This document shows, one piece after another, positions 45,022-54,090 of a stretch of 64,000 nucleotides of DNA (position 1 is the stretch's first letter; each line of letters begins with the position of its first letter). The stretch lies in assembly GCF_007097485.1 (NCBI RefSeq), contig NZ_VKDE01000016.1, positions 1 to 64,000 of the forward strand, in the 5' to 3' direction. The notes beneath the pieces were generated by a model. It did not search any database and was not told where the DNA came from. It was given only the letters and a program-made list of their open reading frames with translations. This stretch comes from Carboxylicivirga sp. M1479 (GTDB lineage Bacteria; Bacteroidota; Bacteroidia; Bacteroidales; Marinilabiliaceae). The translations under genes and the position numbers were made by a program.

Positions 45022-46257
45022 ATGAACGCAGAACAGATTTTTCATACCATTATCGGCATTTTAACAGCGCAGTTTATTTTCGATCAATGGCTCGATTACT
45101 TGAATCATAAAACCGTTAAGAGTAACATACCATCGGAATTAAAAGGTGTTTATGATGAAGAAAAATATAAAAAGCAACAAGAATATAAAAAAGCTAATTA
45201 CAGCTTTGGTGTATTAAGCGAATGTGTAAGCTTTATTGCCATTGTATTAGTCTTGTTTTTAGGTGGGTTTGCATTTGTAAATGAGTTAAGTGCTGCAGTA
45301 AGTAGCAACAGCATTATTCAAGCCTTAATATTTTTTGTTATCATAGGGTTCGCTTCTTCCATCATGAGCCTGCCCTTTAGTATTTATGGAACCTTTGTTA
45401 TTGAACAACGGTTTGGGTTTAATAAAACAACACCTAAAATATTTGCATTGGATTTATTAAAATCAATGCTATTATCGGTTTTAATTGGCGGGCCGCTAAT
45501 GGCCTTGGTCATTTGGATTTATGGTATTGCGGGGGAGTATTTTTGGCTGTATGCCTGGTTGCTTATTAGTAGTTTTACTGTATTGATGACCATGTTTTAC
45601 ACTTCGCTAATTTTACCACTTTTTAACAAGCAAACGCCGCTTGAGGAGGGGGACTTAAGAAGTGCCATTGAAGCATTCTCCGTGAAAGCTGGTTTTAAGC
45701 TCGACAATGTTTTTGTAATGGATGGCTCAAAAAGAAGTACTAAGGCCAATGCTTTCTTTAGTGGTTTAGGAAGTCGCAAACGCATTGTTTTATACGATAC
45801 CTTAATTAACGATTTAAACACCGATGAAATTGTAGCTGTTTTGGCCCATGAAATTGGTCACTATAAATTAAAGCACACCTTGTGGGGTACCATAACAGGC
45901 GTGTTGCAAATGGGCTTTGTGCTATTTATTTTTGGTTTAGTAGTTAACTCTCCATTGCTTTCAAATGCCTTGGGTGTTGAAGAGCCTAATTTTCATATTG
46001 GAATTTTGGTATTTGGTATGCTTTACTCTCCAATTTCTTTCGTTACAGGTATTTTCATGACTATTTTATCGCGTAAAAACGAATATGCAGCTGATGCCTA
46101 TGCAAATAGTTTTGGCCTAGGAGAAGCGCTTATTAGTGGTTTAAAAACCATATCATCGAATGCCTTAAGCAATTTAACTCCTCATCGTTTGTATGTTTTC
46201 TTTCATTATTCACATCCTCCTTTATTGCAGAGGATAAGGGCTATTAATCAAAACTAA
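45022..46257 (+). CDS. M48 metallopeptidase, Ste24/CAAX-protease-like
   Basis: 411 residues, several membrane segments, zinc motif VLAHEIGHYKLKHT and the third ligand in RKNEYAADAYA. The order of segments matches Ste24-type CAAX prenyl protease 1. In bacteria, which lack prenylated CAAX proteins, it probably acts in membrane-protein quality control, like HtpX. Confidence 0.9.
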   Translation: MNAEQIFHTIIGILTAQFIFDQWLDYLNHKTVKSNIPSELKGVYDEEKYKKQQEYKKANYSFGVLSECVSFIAIVLVLFLGGFAFVNELSAAVSSNSIIQALIFFVIIGFASSIMSLPFSIYGTFVIEQRFGFNKTTPKIFALDLLKSMLLSVLIGGPLMALVIWIYGIAGEYFWLYAWLLISSFTVLMTMFYTSLILPLFNKQTPLEEGDLRSAIEAFSVKAGFKLDNVFVMDGSKRSTKANAFFSGLGSRKRIVLYDTLINDLNTDEIVAVLAHEIGHYKLKHTLWGTITGVLQMGFVLFIFGLVVNSPLLSNALGVEEPNFHIGILVFGMLYSPISFVTGIFMTILSRKNEYAADAYANSFGLGEALISGLKTISSNALSNLTPHRLYVFFHYSHPPLLQRIRAINQN

Positions 46258-46269
46258 AAGTTGTAGGTA

Positions 46270-47508
46270 ATGAATGTTGAAATTATAACAATTGGTAATG
46301 AACTGCTCATTGGTCAGGTCATCGATACCAATTCGGCCTGGATGGGGCAGGAATTAAATAAAGCTGGCTTTGATGTGTCTCGTATAACTTCAATTCAGGA
46401 TACTGCCAGTGAAATATCATCGACATTGAATGAGGCTATGTTGCGGGCTGATATTATTCTATTAACAGGAGGATTGGGGCCAACCAAAGATGATATTACC
46501 AAAGAAACACTTGCAAAGCTATTTGACAGTGAGTTGGTTTTTAATCAGGAGGCTTACGATAACATGGCAAACTTTATTAAAGGGCGCGTAAAATCAATTA
46601 ATAAATTAAATCGTGGACAGGCGTACATTCCAGCATGTTGCGAGCTTATTAATAATCCAGTTGGTACAGCTCCCGTTATGTGGTTTAATCAAAATGGAAA
46701 AATAATCGTTTCGATGCCTGGCGTTCCTGGAGAGATGAAAACTGCCATGAAAGATTCCATTATTCCACGTTTACAGGATAAGTTTGTAACTGGTCATATT
46801 TTACATAAAACAATTCAGGTTTTTAACATTCCTGAAGCGGTATTGGCCGAACAGCTTGAAGAATGGGAGAGTAGCATACCTGCTTTTATATCTTTAGCTT
46901 ATTTGCCAGGACCAGGTAAAATACGCTTACGTTTATCAGCTAAAACAAACGATAAACAGTTGGCAATGCAGGCGTTTGAGCGTTTAACTCTTCAATTACA
47001 TGAATTGATTGGTGCCCATATTTTTGCCGAAGAGGATCAGCCAACCCATGTATTAATTAGTGAAGTGTTCAAGTTATCAGGTAAAACCCTAGCTACAGCA
47101 GAAAGTTGTACAGGTGGCCTAATTAGCCATTTACTTACCAGTGTGCCTGGTAGTTCGGCCTATTTCAGAGGCGCAGTGGTGGCTTACGAGAATGAAATTA
47201 AAAAAGCTGTATTGGGTGTGCCATCTCAAAAACTAGAAGAACATGGCGCCGTTAGCCAAGAGGTGGTTGAGGCAATGGCTTTGGGAGTTAAAAAGCTGAT
47301 GCAAACGAATTATGCCATTGCTACATCGGGTATTGCAGGACCAACTGGAGGAAGCGACGAAAAGCCTGTTGGAACAGTTTGGATTGCCATAGCTGGCGAT
47401 TTTGGTGTCATCAGTAAAAAGTATAATTTTGGGCAGATAAGAGGGCGTAATATTCAGCGATCAGCCGACAGTGCATTAATTATGCTTTTACAGCAATTAA
47501 AGCATTAA
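46270..47508 (+). CDS. cinA: CinA-family protein (NMN amidohydrolase / COG1058)
   Basis: 412 residues. N-terminal MoaB-like domain: ITIGNELLIGQVIDTNSAW and LTGGLGPTKDDITKETLA; C-terminal amidase domain: TAESCTGGLISHLLTSVPGSS then TSGIAGPTGGSDEKPVGTVW. Recycles nicotinamide mononucleotide. Twelve bases after the protease gene. Confidence 0.95.
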   Translation: MNVEIITIGNELLIGQVIDTNSAWMGQELNKAGFDVSRITSIQDTASEISSTLNEAMLRADIILLTGGLGPTKDDITKETLAKLFDSELVFNQEAYDNMANFIKGRVKSINKLNRGQAYIPACCELINNPVGTAPVMWFNQNGKIIVSMPGVPGEMKTAMKDSIIPRLQDKFVTGHILHKTIQVFNIPEAVLAEQLEEWESSIPAFISLAYLPGPGKIRLRLSAKTNDKQLAMQAFERLTLQLHELIGAHIFAEEDQPTHVLISEVFKLSGKTLATAESCTGGLISHLLTSVPGSSAYFRGAVVAYENEIKKAVLGVPSQKLEEHGAVSQEVVEAMALGVKKLMQTNYAIATSGIAGPTGGSDEKPVGTVWIAIAGDFGVISKKYNFGQIRGRNIQRSADSALIMLLQQLKH

Positions 47509-47606
47509 AATACCTAAAGGAATTAGCTATAAAAAGGGCTAATTTGAGGTAAATTGCTATTAAAGTTGAAAAAAATGAAAAATCAACTGAATTATAGAAG
47601 CAAGTA

Positions 47607-47639
47607 TTTGTATTATCCGAGAAAAATGCCTTATTTTGC
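47607..47639 (+). promoter_or_regulatory. Possible promoter of the L28-L33-DUF4295 group
   Basis: TTTG at 47607-47610 and TTATTTTG near 47631-47638 are about 20 bases apart, approximating the Bacteroidota pattern. A small hairpin TTAGC/GCTAA upstream (about 47522-47543) may end cinA transcripts. Confidence 0.4.
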
Positions 47640-47680
47640 GCTCTGTTTGAAAAATGTATCCGAAAAAAAACTGTTGAGCG

Positions 47681-47923
47681 ATGTCAAGAGTATGTCAAAT
47701 AACTGGTAAATCATTCATGGTGGGAAACAATGTTTCTCACTCAAAGAGAAGAACCAAGAGAAGATTCGATATCAATCTTTTCAAGAAGAAATTTTTCTTA
47801 CCTGAGGAAGATCGTTGGGTAAATATTAGAGTATCTGCAGCAGGTTTGCGTATGATCAACAAAGTTGGTCTTGCAGCAGCCTTAAAAGGTGCTAAGGAAA
47901 AAGGATTTATTGCTAACTATTAA
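47681..47923 (+). CDS. rpmB: 50S ribosomal protein L28
   Basis: 80 residues, [20 protein letters not shown] with [13 protein letters not shown]; the standard bL28 sequence. First of three small ribosomal-type genes with gaps of about 12 bases. Confidence 0.97.
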   Translation: MSRVCQITGKSFMVGNNVSHSKRRTKRRFDINLFKKKFFLPEEDRWVNIRVSAAGLRMINKVGLAAALKGAKEKGFIANY

Positions 47924-47935
47924 TAAGGAGTAGAA

Positions 47936-48124
47936 ATGGCAAAGAAAGCAAAAGGTAATCGCGTTCAGGTTATTTTGGAGTGCACTGAGCACAAAGAAAG
48001 CGGACAACCAGGAACAAGCCGATATATTACCATCAAAAACAGAAAAAATACTCCTGATCGTATGGAGTTAAAGAAGTATAATCCGATTTTGAAGCGTGTT
48101 ACTTTACACCGCGAAATCAAATAA
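47936..48124 (+). CDS. rpmG: 50S ribosomal protein L33
   Basis: 62 residues with [14 protein letters not shown] and [20 protein letters not shown], typical of bL33. It lacks the paired zinc-binding cysteines (only one Cys), so it is the zinc-free form. Confidence 0.96.
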   Translation: MAKKAKGNRVQVILECTEHKESGQPGTSRYITIKNRKNTPDRMELKKYNPILKRVTLHREIK

Positions 48125-48136
48125 AACTGATTAACG

Positions 48137-48289
48137 ATGGCAAAGAAAGCAGTAGCATCATTGCAAAAAGGTGAAGGTAAAGGTCACACTAAAGTGATTA
48201 AAATGGTTAAGTCTCCTAAAAGTGGAGCTTACACTTTCCGTGAAGAAATCGTTCCAAACGAAATGGCAAAAGATTATTTCAAGAAGTAA
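48137..48289 (+). CDS. DUF4295 small basic protein
   Basis: A 50-residue basic protein, starting MAKKAVASLQKGEGKGHTKV and ending NEMAKDYFKK. It follows L33 by 12 bases and is followed by a terminator, so it belongs to the ribosomal operon. The DUF4295 family is confined to Bacteroidota; position and charge suggest a ribosome-associated protein. Confidence 0.88.
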   Translation: MAKKAVASLQKGEGKGHTKVIKMVKSPKSGAYTFREEIVPNEMAKDYFKK

Positions 48290-48313
48290 TTTTTGAAATT
48301 CAAGATAACTAAG

Positions 48314-48343
48314 AAGCTTCCTTATTTTTAAGGGAGCTTTTTT
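48314..48343 (+). terminator. Terminator after the ribosomal-protein group
   Basis: Ten-base-pair stem AAGCTTCCTT/AAGGGAGCTT, short loop, T run. Confidence 0.85.
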
Positions 48344-48477
48344 GTTGTTATACAGTAGCTTATAAGACTCTTTTGTATACCAGTGAAAGTTTGTTGCTAA
48401 TTCGCTTCCTTACTGTTTGCTTTTATACAGAGTCTTGTATCTTTTTTATATCTTTAAGCCCTTAAAAATTAATATAC

Positions 48478-49428
48478 ATGGGTTTATTCGGCAGCTTTAC
48501 AAAAGCGAAGAAAGAAAGTCTGGATAAAGGACTGGCCAAAACAAAAGAGAGCGTATTAAAAAAGTTAACGCGTGCCGTTGTTGGTAAAACAAAGGTTGAC
48601 GATGACGTGCTTGATGAATTGGAAGAAGTATTGATCACATCCGATGTGGGTGTTGATACTACTTTGAAGATTATTGAGCGCATAGAAGAGCGCGTTTCTC
48701 AAGATAAATTTCTGAGTACTTCAGAGCTGAACGATATTCTGCGTCAGGAAATTGCCAAATTACTAGCAGAAAACAAATCGGGCGATGAGAGTCAGTTTGA
48801 ATTACCCAAAAGCGATCTTCCATATGTAATAATGGTTGTTGGTGTTAATGGTGTTGGTAAAACAACTACCATTGGTAAATTGGCTAACAAATTCAAACAA
48901 GCGGGTAAGAAGGTTGTGTTAGGAGCCGCTGATACCTTTCGTGCTGCCGCTATTGACCAATTAGTTGTTTGGTCTGAGCGCGTTGATGTTCCAATTGTGA
49001 AGCAAAGCATGGGATCAGATCCTGCTTCAGTGGCCTTTGATACACTAGAATCTGCCAGGAATCAGAATGCTGATGTTGTTATTATTGATACGGCTGGTCG
49101 TTTACATAACAAGGTAAACTTGATGAACGAGCTGACTAAGGTAAAGCGCGTGATGCAAAAGATTGTGCCTAATGCACCTAATGAGGTATTGTTAGTGTTA
49201 GACGGATCTACTGGTCAGAATGCTTTTGAGCAGGCTAAGCAATTTACCCTAGCAACCGAGGTTTCGTCATTGGCCATTACTAAGTTGGACGGAACAGCCA
49301 AAGGTGGTGTTGTAATTGGTGTTTCTGATCAATTTAGTATCCCTGTTAAATACATTGGTATTGGTGAAGGAGTTGATGATTTGCAGGTGTTTAACCGCGA
49401 TGAATTTGTTGACTCTTTATTTAGATAA
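48478..49428 (+). CDS. ftsY: Signal-recognition-particle receptor FtsY
   Basis: 316 residues. Short N-terminal region then the NG domain: VGVNGVGKTTTIGKLANKF, GAADTFRAAAIDQL, IIDTAGRLHNK and TKLDGTAKGG. Guides ribosome-SRP complexes to the Sec translocon. The long acidic A domain of E. coli is absent, as in most Bacteroidota. Confidence 0.96.
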   Translation: MGLFGSFTKAKKESLDKGLAKTKESVLKKLTRAVVGKTKVDDDVLDELEEVLITSDVGVDTTLKIIERIEERVSQDKFLSTSELNDILRQEIAKLLAENKSGDESQFELPKSDLPYVIMVVGVNGVGKTTTIGKLANKFKQAGKKVVLGAADTFRAAAIDQLVVWSERVDVPIVKQSMGSDPASVAFDTLESARNQNADVVIIDTAGRLHNKVNLMNELTKVKRVMQKIVPNAPNEVLLVLDGSTGQNAFEQAKQFTLATEVSSLAITKLDGTAKGGVVIGVSDQFSIPVKYIGIGEGVDDLQVFNRDEFVDSLFR

Positions 49429-49438
49429 AATTAAAATT

Positions 49439-49466
49439 AAGCTGTTTTTGTAGGACAGCTTTTTTT
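49439..49466 (+). terminator. Terminator after ftsY
   Basis: Stem AAGCTGT/ACAGCTT with a nine-base loop and a T run. Confidence 0.8.
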
Positions 49467-49504
49467 GAGCGATATTAAAACATTAAAGTACTTAAATTAA
49501 TAAT

Positions 49505-50815
49505 ATGTCTGTGCCAAAAGGAAAGAAAGTAGATGTTGTAACTCTTGGTTGTTCTAAGAATTTGGTGGATAGTGAGTTTCTTATTCGTCAGTTTAAAGCC
49601 AATGGGATTGAGGTAGCACATGATTCAGAATCACCCGATGGCGAGGTAGCCATTATTAATACCTGTGGTTTTATTGCCGATGCAAAGGAAGAGTCTATTG
49701 ATACGATATTAGATTTTACCGAAGCTAAGAAGCGGGGTGATATTAAAAAGTTGTATGTCATGGGCTGCTTGTCGGAGCGTTACCCAGGTCAGCTTAAAAA
49801 AGAACTACCTGAAGTAGATAAGTTCTATGGTAAATTCGACTGGAAAGATATTGTGAGTGAGATAGGAGCTACTTATCGTCGCGATTTAATGAATGAGCGC
49901 TCGTTAACCACGCCTAATCATTATGCTTATTTAAAAATATCGGAAGGCTGTAACCGAACTTGTAGTTATTGTGCTATTCCGCTTATTACTGGTAAGCATG
50001 TGAGTCGTCCAATGGATGATTTACTGGATGAAGCAAAGCGCCTGCGCGATTCGGGAGTTAAAGAACTACAAGTTATTGCCCAGGATTTATCCTTTTATGG
50101 TTATGACTTATACAAGTCGTATAAACTACCTCACTTAGTGGATGAACTCGCTAAGATAGATGGTTTGGAATGGATCCGTTTGCATTACGCCTATCCAGCT
50201 GGTTTTCCTCTGGATGTATTAAAAGTGATGCACGATAATCCTAAAGTTTGTAATTACCTGGATATTGCTTTGCAGCACATTAGTGATCCGATGTTGGAAA
50301 TTATGCGACGCAACGTACGTAAAAACCAAACGTATCGTTTGATTGAGGAAATGCGGACGCAGGTGCCAGATATTCACTTGCGCACCACTTTTATAACAGG
50401 TCATCCTGGAGAGACAGAAAAAGATTTTGCAGAGATGGAGCAATTTGTGAAAGATGCCCGTTTCGAACGCTTAGGTGTTTTCCCTTATTCTCATGAGGAT
50501 GATACCTATGCCCATAAAAAATACCAGGATGACATACCTGAGGAAGTGAAGCAGGAGCGTGCAGATCGCATCATGGAAATTCAAAATGGTATTGCCAAGG
50601 AGCAAAATGCCGAGAAAGTAGGCAAGACCTTAAAAGTAGTTGTTGACCGGGAAGAGGGGGATTATTTTATTGGCCGTACAGAGTACGATTCTCCAGAAGT
50701 GGATCAGGAAGTGTTGATGCACAAAGATGATAACAAAGAGCTGACCATTGGGGATTTTTACCAGGTTGAAATAACAGATTCTGAAGACTATGATTTATTT
50801 GGAATAGCCAAGTAA
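49505..50815 (+). CDS. rimO: Ribosomal protein S12 methylthiotransferase
   Basis: 436 residues: N-terminal UPF0004 domain with VVTLGCSKNLVDSE, radical-SAM motif CNRTCSYCAIP, HLRTTFITGHPGE, and a C-terminal TRAM domain ending in YDLFGIAK. Adds a methylthio group to an Asp of S12. Confidence 0.96.
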   Translation: MSVPKGKKVDVVTLGCSKNLVDSEFLIRQFKANGIEVAHDSESPDGEVAIINTCGFIADAKEESIDTILDFTEAKKRGDIKKLYVMGCLSERYPGQLKKELPEVDKFYGKFDWKDIVSEIGATYRRDLMNERSLTTPNHYAYLKISEGCNRTCSYCAIPLITGKHVSRPMDDLLDEAKRLRDSGVKELQVIAQDLSFYGYDLYKSYKLPHLVDELAKIDGLEWIRLHYAYPAGFPLDVLKVMHDNPKVCNYLDIALQHISDPMLEIMRRNVRKNQTYRLIEEMRTQVPDIHLRTTFITGHPGETEKDFAEMEQFVKDARFERLGVFPYSHEDDTYAHKKYQDDIPEEVKQERADRIMEIQNGIAKEQNAEKVGKTLKVVVDREEGDYFIGRTEYDSPEVDQEVLMHKDDNKELTIGDFYQVEITDSEDYDLFGIAK

Positions 50816-50840
50816 AAGAATTTTAGTTTTACAATATTCG

Positions 50841-50873
50841 AAGCCTGCATTAAGAATTTAGTGCGGGCTTTTA
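50841..50873 (+). terminator. Terminator after rimO
   Basis: AAGCCTGCA/TGCGGGCTT stem followed by TTTATTT, between convergent rimO and the SDR gene. Confidence 0.75.
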
Positions 50874-50932
50874 TTTATTAAGCTGCCTTGTAATCCTTAA
50901 AAATGATTTTGATGTGGCTTATAACCTTAAAA

Positions 50933-51790
50933 TTAAGATTGATTACTAAGTTTAAACTCCTTAATCATTTCATTCACTGATTTATGAGGGCGCTTGCTAA
51001 TTGTTAAAAAGTCCGATGCCACATCGTTTGCACCATTTCTAATGCCTTCATAAATTCCCCCAATAATGGTTCCTAAAAATTCGCCTAATGCAGTTTGCCT
51101 TTGCAGTATATAGGCATCAACAGGAATGTTTTTGAATGTCAATTTGGTGTTAAAGCCAAGATTAATGGCATCCGCCAACTCTTGTTGGGTTATTGGTACA
51201 CCGCATAAATTGTATGTTTTACCCTGTAGTTCATCATTCATGAGTAAACGGGTATAAGCAAAGGCTAATTCCTGTCGTGATGTATATGCACACTTACCAT
51301 CAGCCGCACAGTTTATTATAGCACCTTCTTGTTTGTAAATCTCAATGTATTCCAAATCTGGTTCAATGTAAATGCCATTTCGTCCAATGGCCCATTGCAA
51401 ACCCGACTGTCGAATATCCTCTTCGGTTTGCCTGTTACTGGCAACAATAGCACTAAAAGCATTGCCTTTTTCAGCACCAATAATACTGGTATAAACAATT
51501 TTTTTCACAGCAGTATTTTTAGCAGCCTCAATAACATTACGGTGTTGCTCAATGCGTTTGTCAGGATGATCCATGCCTGAGACTAAAAGCACGGCATCAA
51601 CATCTTTTAAGGCCAGATTAAAATCGGCTTGAACATTGTAGTCGCCCTTTCGTACTTCTACGCCAAGATGTTTAGCATTTTCGGCTGTGCGAGCAATACC
51701 TATAATATCCCTTGCATCCAATTCTTGCTTTAATTGATTGATGACTGCAGATCCAAGATTCCCGCTGGCTGACGTGACCGCTATTTTCAT
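50933..51790 (-). CDS. NmrA-like / SDR-family NAD(P)-binding oxidoreductase
   Basis: 285 residues from ATG 51790: MKIAVTSASGNLGSAVINQL is the Rossmann glycine-rich start (Gly-x2-Gly-x2), followed by GDYNVQADFNLALKDVDAVL and KKIVYTSIIGAE. Resembles NmrA/QorB-type NAD(P)H:quinone oxidoreductases. An in-frame ATG at 51823 adds eleven residues that are leader repeat; ATG 51802 lies inside the repeat stem. Substrate unknown. Confidence 0.83.
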   Translation of the reverse strand: MKIAVTSASGNLGSAVINQLKQELDARDIIGIARTAENAKHLGVEVRKGDYNVQADFNLALKDVDAVLLVSGMDHPDKRIEQHRNVIEAAKNTAVKKIVYTSIIGAEKGNAFSAIVASNRQTEEDIRQSGLQWAIGRNGIYIEPDLEYIEIYKQEGAIINCAADGKCAYTSRQELAFAYTRLLMNDELQGKTYNLCGVPITQQELADAINLGFNTKLTFKNIPVDAYILQRQTALGEFLGTIIGGIYEGIRNGANDVASDFLTISKRPHKSVNEMIKEFKLSNQS

Positions 51791-51799
51791 GGCTCGTTT

Positions 51800-52099
51800 C
51801 ATATGATTATAATTTGCTTTCATTTGCCATATGGAACTCTCAAGTAAATTTTATCATCCTCCTGTGTGAAAATTTGGATAATCAAATTTACATGGTCGTT
51901 TCATATGATTATAATTTGCTTTCATTTGCCATATGGAACTCTCAAGTAAATTTTATCATCCCCCTGTGTGAAAATTTGGATAATCAAATTTACATGGTCG
52001 TTTCATGTGTTTAAATTTTGTTTTTTATTGCCACATGGAACTCGCCAAAATTAATCATGCTCCTGTGTGAGAAACTAATCTCATGGCTCGTTTCATATT
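51800..52099 (-). repeat. Tandem leader-repeat array in front of the SDR gene (three units)
   Basis: Start codons at repeat ends lie at 52096, 52006, 51904 and 51802, giving units of 90, 102 and 102 bases. The two 102-base copies (51800-51901 and 51902-52003) differ at one position, T at 51860 against C at 51962. Each unit contains a short ORF whose TGA overlaps the next ATG (at 52058, 51959, 51857). The outer unit is the CATGTG/CACATG subtype; the inner two are CATATG/CATATG. CCATATGG is at 51827-51834. Confidence 0.9.
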
Positions 52100-52303
52100 A
52101 CAAATATTTTATGCATCAATAACTGAGATATTTATATAAGATGCAATAGCTTTGGTAGGATAAAACAAGTGTTGTACCAATGTAAGTCACATTCATTTGG
52201 CACTTGAAGGTATAGCAATGCCAACTATAAGGTTAAAAATTGTAGGAAACCTCGTAAAAAGCCTCTTGAATTTTATACACAACAAGCATGATGAAAAGTA
52301 AAT
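52100..52303. other. Gene-free stretch upstream of the leader array
   Basis: No gene is visible. It should contain the minus-strand promoter for the SDR gene, but I found no exact TAnnTTTG box in the right direction. Confidence 0.4.
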
Positions 52304-52341
52304 GGGCTTGTTCAGCCATTGTGTAAACGCTAAACAAGCCC
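52304..52341 (-). terminator. Hairpin after the opine dehydrogenase gene
   Basis: Nine-base-pair stem GGGCTTGTT/AACAAGCCC about 30 bases past the opine dehydrogenase stop, followed on the minus strand by ATTTACTTTTC. Confidence 0.6.
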
Positions 52342-52371
52342 AGGTAGCTTATCAATTAATTGGAATGTTTT

Positions 52372-53586
52372 TTATCCCAGTATGTCCTCTATTGTATTAA
52401 TGCCATACACAGGAGGAATGCCAGACATGAACTTTGTTGTCAGGCTTTCGCTGTTCAAGAGTAATTTATCTCCGTCAATAATTTTTTCATTACGCAATTG
52501 TTGAGCCCAGTTGATGATGTCATCAATGGTGCGTACTTCCAAATCCAGTTGGTCGGCAATCCATTTGGCAATACACAAGCCATAATGAATATCGTCAGTG
52601 AAAAAACGATGATCCTTATCAATTACCCATTCTCCGCTCTCCAATTGAACGGTTGGAGGCTTTATAGCACCCAAAGTGCTGGAGCTGGTGAAAGATTCAC
52701 GTATATCGGTATTAGCCGATTGATACGAAAGACGCTCAAGACTAAGGTAATCAAGCATAAATTGGAACTTGTGGTCAGGATACTTGCTTTTGATAGCTTC
52801 TCTTATTTTAGAGTAGTCATCATCCAAGGCCTGAAGAAGGTCGGCTGACTTTTGGTCATAATCGCGGTAAAAATAGGGGATATCTTCTTTGTTAGTCCAC
52901 TGACCGCCATCCTTAAGAAACAAGCCATAGCAGCGCGATGGATGGATGATTTGGTTGTCGACAGATAGTGTTAAGGATAAGAAATTATCAGCTTGTTGAA
53001 ATTGTCCTTTTTTCAACCAACGCTCACAAATATTGCTCAATAATAATTGGTTGAGCACAGGAAAACGGTTGGGTGGTGAAACGGCTACCACATTAACTTC
53101 CTTACATCCGTATGTAACACCTACTTTACCATATTCAATAATACGGCATATCCAAGGAATCAATCCAATGGCAAAACAAGTGATGTTATTCAAATTGTAT
53201 TTTAGGGTAATTTCATCAACCATCCAGTTGAAACCTGCCTGACCATATATGGTACCTACAAACACCTCATTATTCTTATCTAAATGCGGAGCTAAAGCAT
53301 CTAATGCAACCCGATATTTATTCACTGGCATGCATAATATAACAAAGTTTGCCTGCGGAATAACATCAGCGGGATCGTTGCTTATTGAGCTTAGGTTACC
53401 GCTGAACACCTCTTGCAATTCTCCATCAATGGACTGCAATTGGAGATCAATTTTAGACGACCACTCCTCGGGTCTTCGCGTTAATATATTGACTGTAAAG
53501 CCAGCGCCAGAGAGAAAGGGAATTAGAATATGAGCACTGCTGCCACCGCCTACAATGGTTACTACTTTTTTTTCTTGATTAGTCAT
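52372..53586 (-). CDS. Opine (octopine/nopaline) dehydrogenase family protein
   Basis: 404 residues: Rossmann start VTIVGGGSSAHILIPFL (about 9-25), then the C-terminal octopine-dehydrogenase helical domain with DNFLSLTLSVDNQIIHPSR, where the His is the expected catalytic residue. Family enzymes condense an amino acid with an alpha-keto acid using NAD(P)H. Some bacterial members make opine metallophores, but no nicotianamine-synthase-like gene or transporter is adjacent. Single gene, leftward. Confidence 0.82.
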   Translation of the reverse strand: MTNQEKKVVTIVGGGSSAHILIPFLSGAGFTVNILTRRPEEWSSKIDLQLQSIDGELQEVFSGNLSSISNDPADVIPQANFVILCMPVNKYRVALDALAPHLDKNNEVFVGTIYGQAGFNWMVDEITLKYNLNNITCFAIGLIPWICRIIEYGKVGVTYGCKEVNVVAVSPPNRFPVLNQLLLSNICERWLKKGQFQQADNFLSLTLSVDNQIIHPSRCYGLFLKDGGQWTNKEDIPYFYRDYDQKSADLLQALDDDYSKIREAIKSKYPDHKFQFMLDYLSLERLSYQSANTDIRESFTSSSTLGAIKPPTVQLESGEWVIDKDHRFFTDDIHYGLCIAKWIADQLDLEVRTIDDIINWAQQLRNEKIIDGDKLLLNSESLTTKFMSGIPPVYGINTIEDILG

Positions 53587-53900
53587 GCCTCTGATTTATT
53601 GGTAAGATTTATACCTTAAAATGAATGTGTGAATACGTTTAAAAAGAATTGTTCACCTTTGGCTATCTGAGGCATTTTAGATTTGCGATGGGTTATGTTT
53701 GACCGAAAAGGCAAACAATAAGTGCAGGAATCTTCACAACCAAAATTAGTAAACCTTGCAATGCTATATTGCGTTTTGAGCGTGCTTAGCATTAGCACGA
53801 GTACAATGTACTTAAAATAATACAGACTATGCTATAAACTCGCACCAAGCTGTAATCAGCTTTTCTTCTGGAAAGCATTTATTTATCTGCTGTAAAAGAA
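53587..53900. other. Gene-free stretch with small hairpins
   Basis: No gene is seen. CGTGCT/AGCACG at 53781-53799 and AGTAC/GTACT at 53800-53812 form consecutive hairpins; AGCTG/CAGCT lies near 53847-53860. Confidence 0.45.
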
Positions 53901-53947
53901 TGGATGACATCTATTATTTTCAAGATGCTAACATAGATGTCATCCGT
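53901..53947. repeat. REP-like hairpin
   Basis: TGGATGACATCTAT pairs with ATAGATGTCATCC across an 18-base loop. Nearly identical arms occur at 61030-61076. Confidence 0.7.
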
Positions 53948-54020
53948 TTATAGTTATCTAGTATTGTACTTGTTAATACCCATGAAGCTATGCTTAATTT
54001 CAGCAAGCTGCTCATCATTT

Positions 54021-54090
54021 CCCTCCTGAATTTTAGGAGGGGTCCCGCAGGCGCGGTGGTTAAGTCACTACCTCGTAATTCTCCTAGTAT
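54021..54090. repeat. Bacteroidota intergenic repeat fragment
   Basis: CCCTCCTgaattttAGGAGGG hairpin (54021-54041) followed by a GC-rich segment with GCGCGGTGGTTAAGTCACTA and a closing ATTCTCCTAG. I recognise this layout as a repeat common in Bacteroidota genomes. GC is much higher than in the flanks. Confidence 0.5.
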
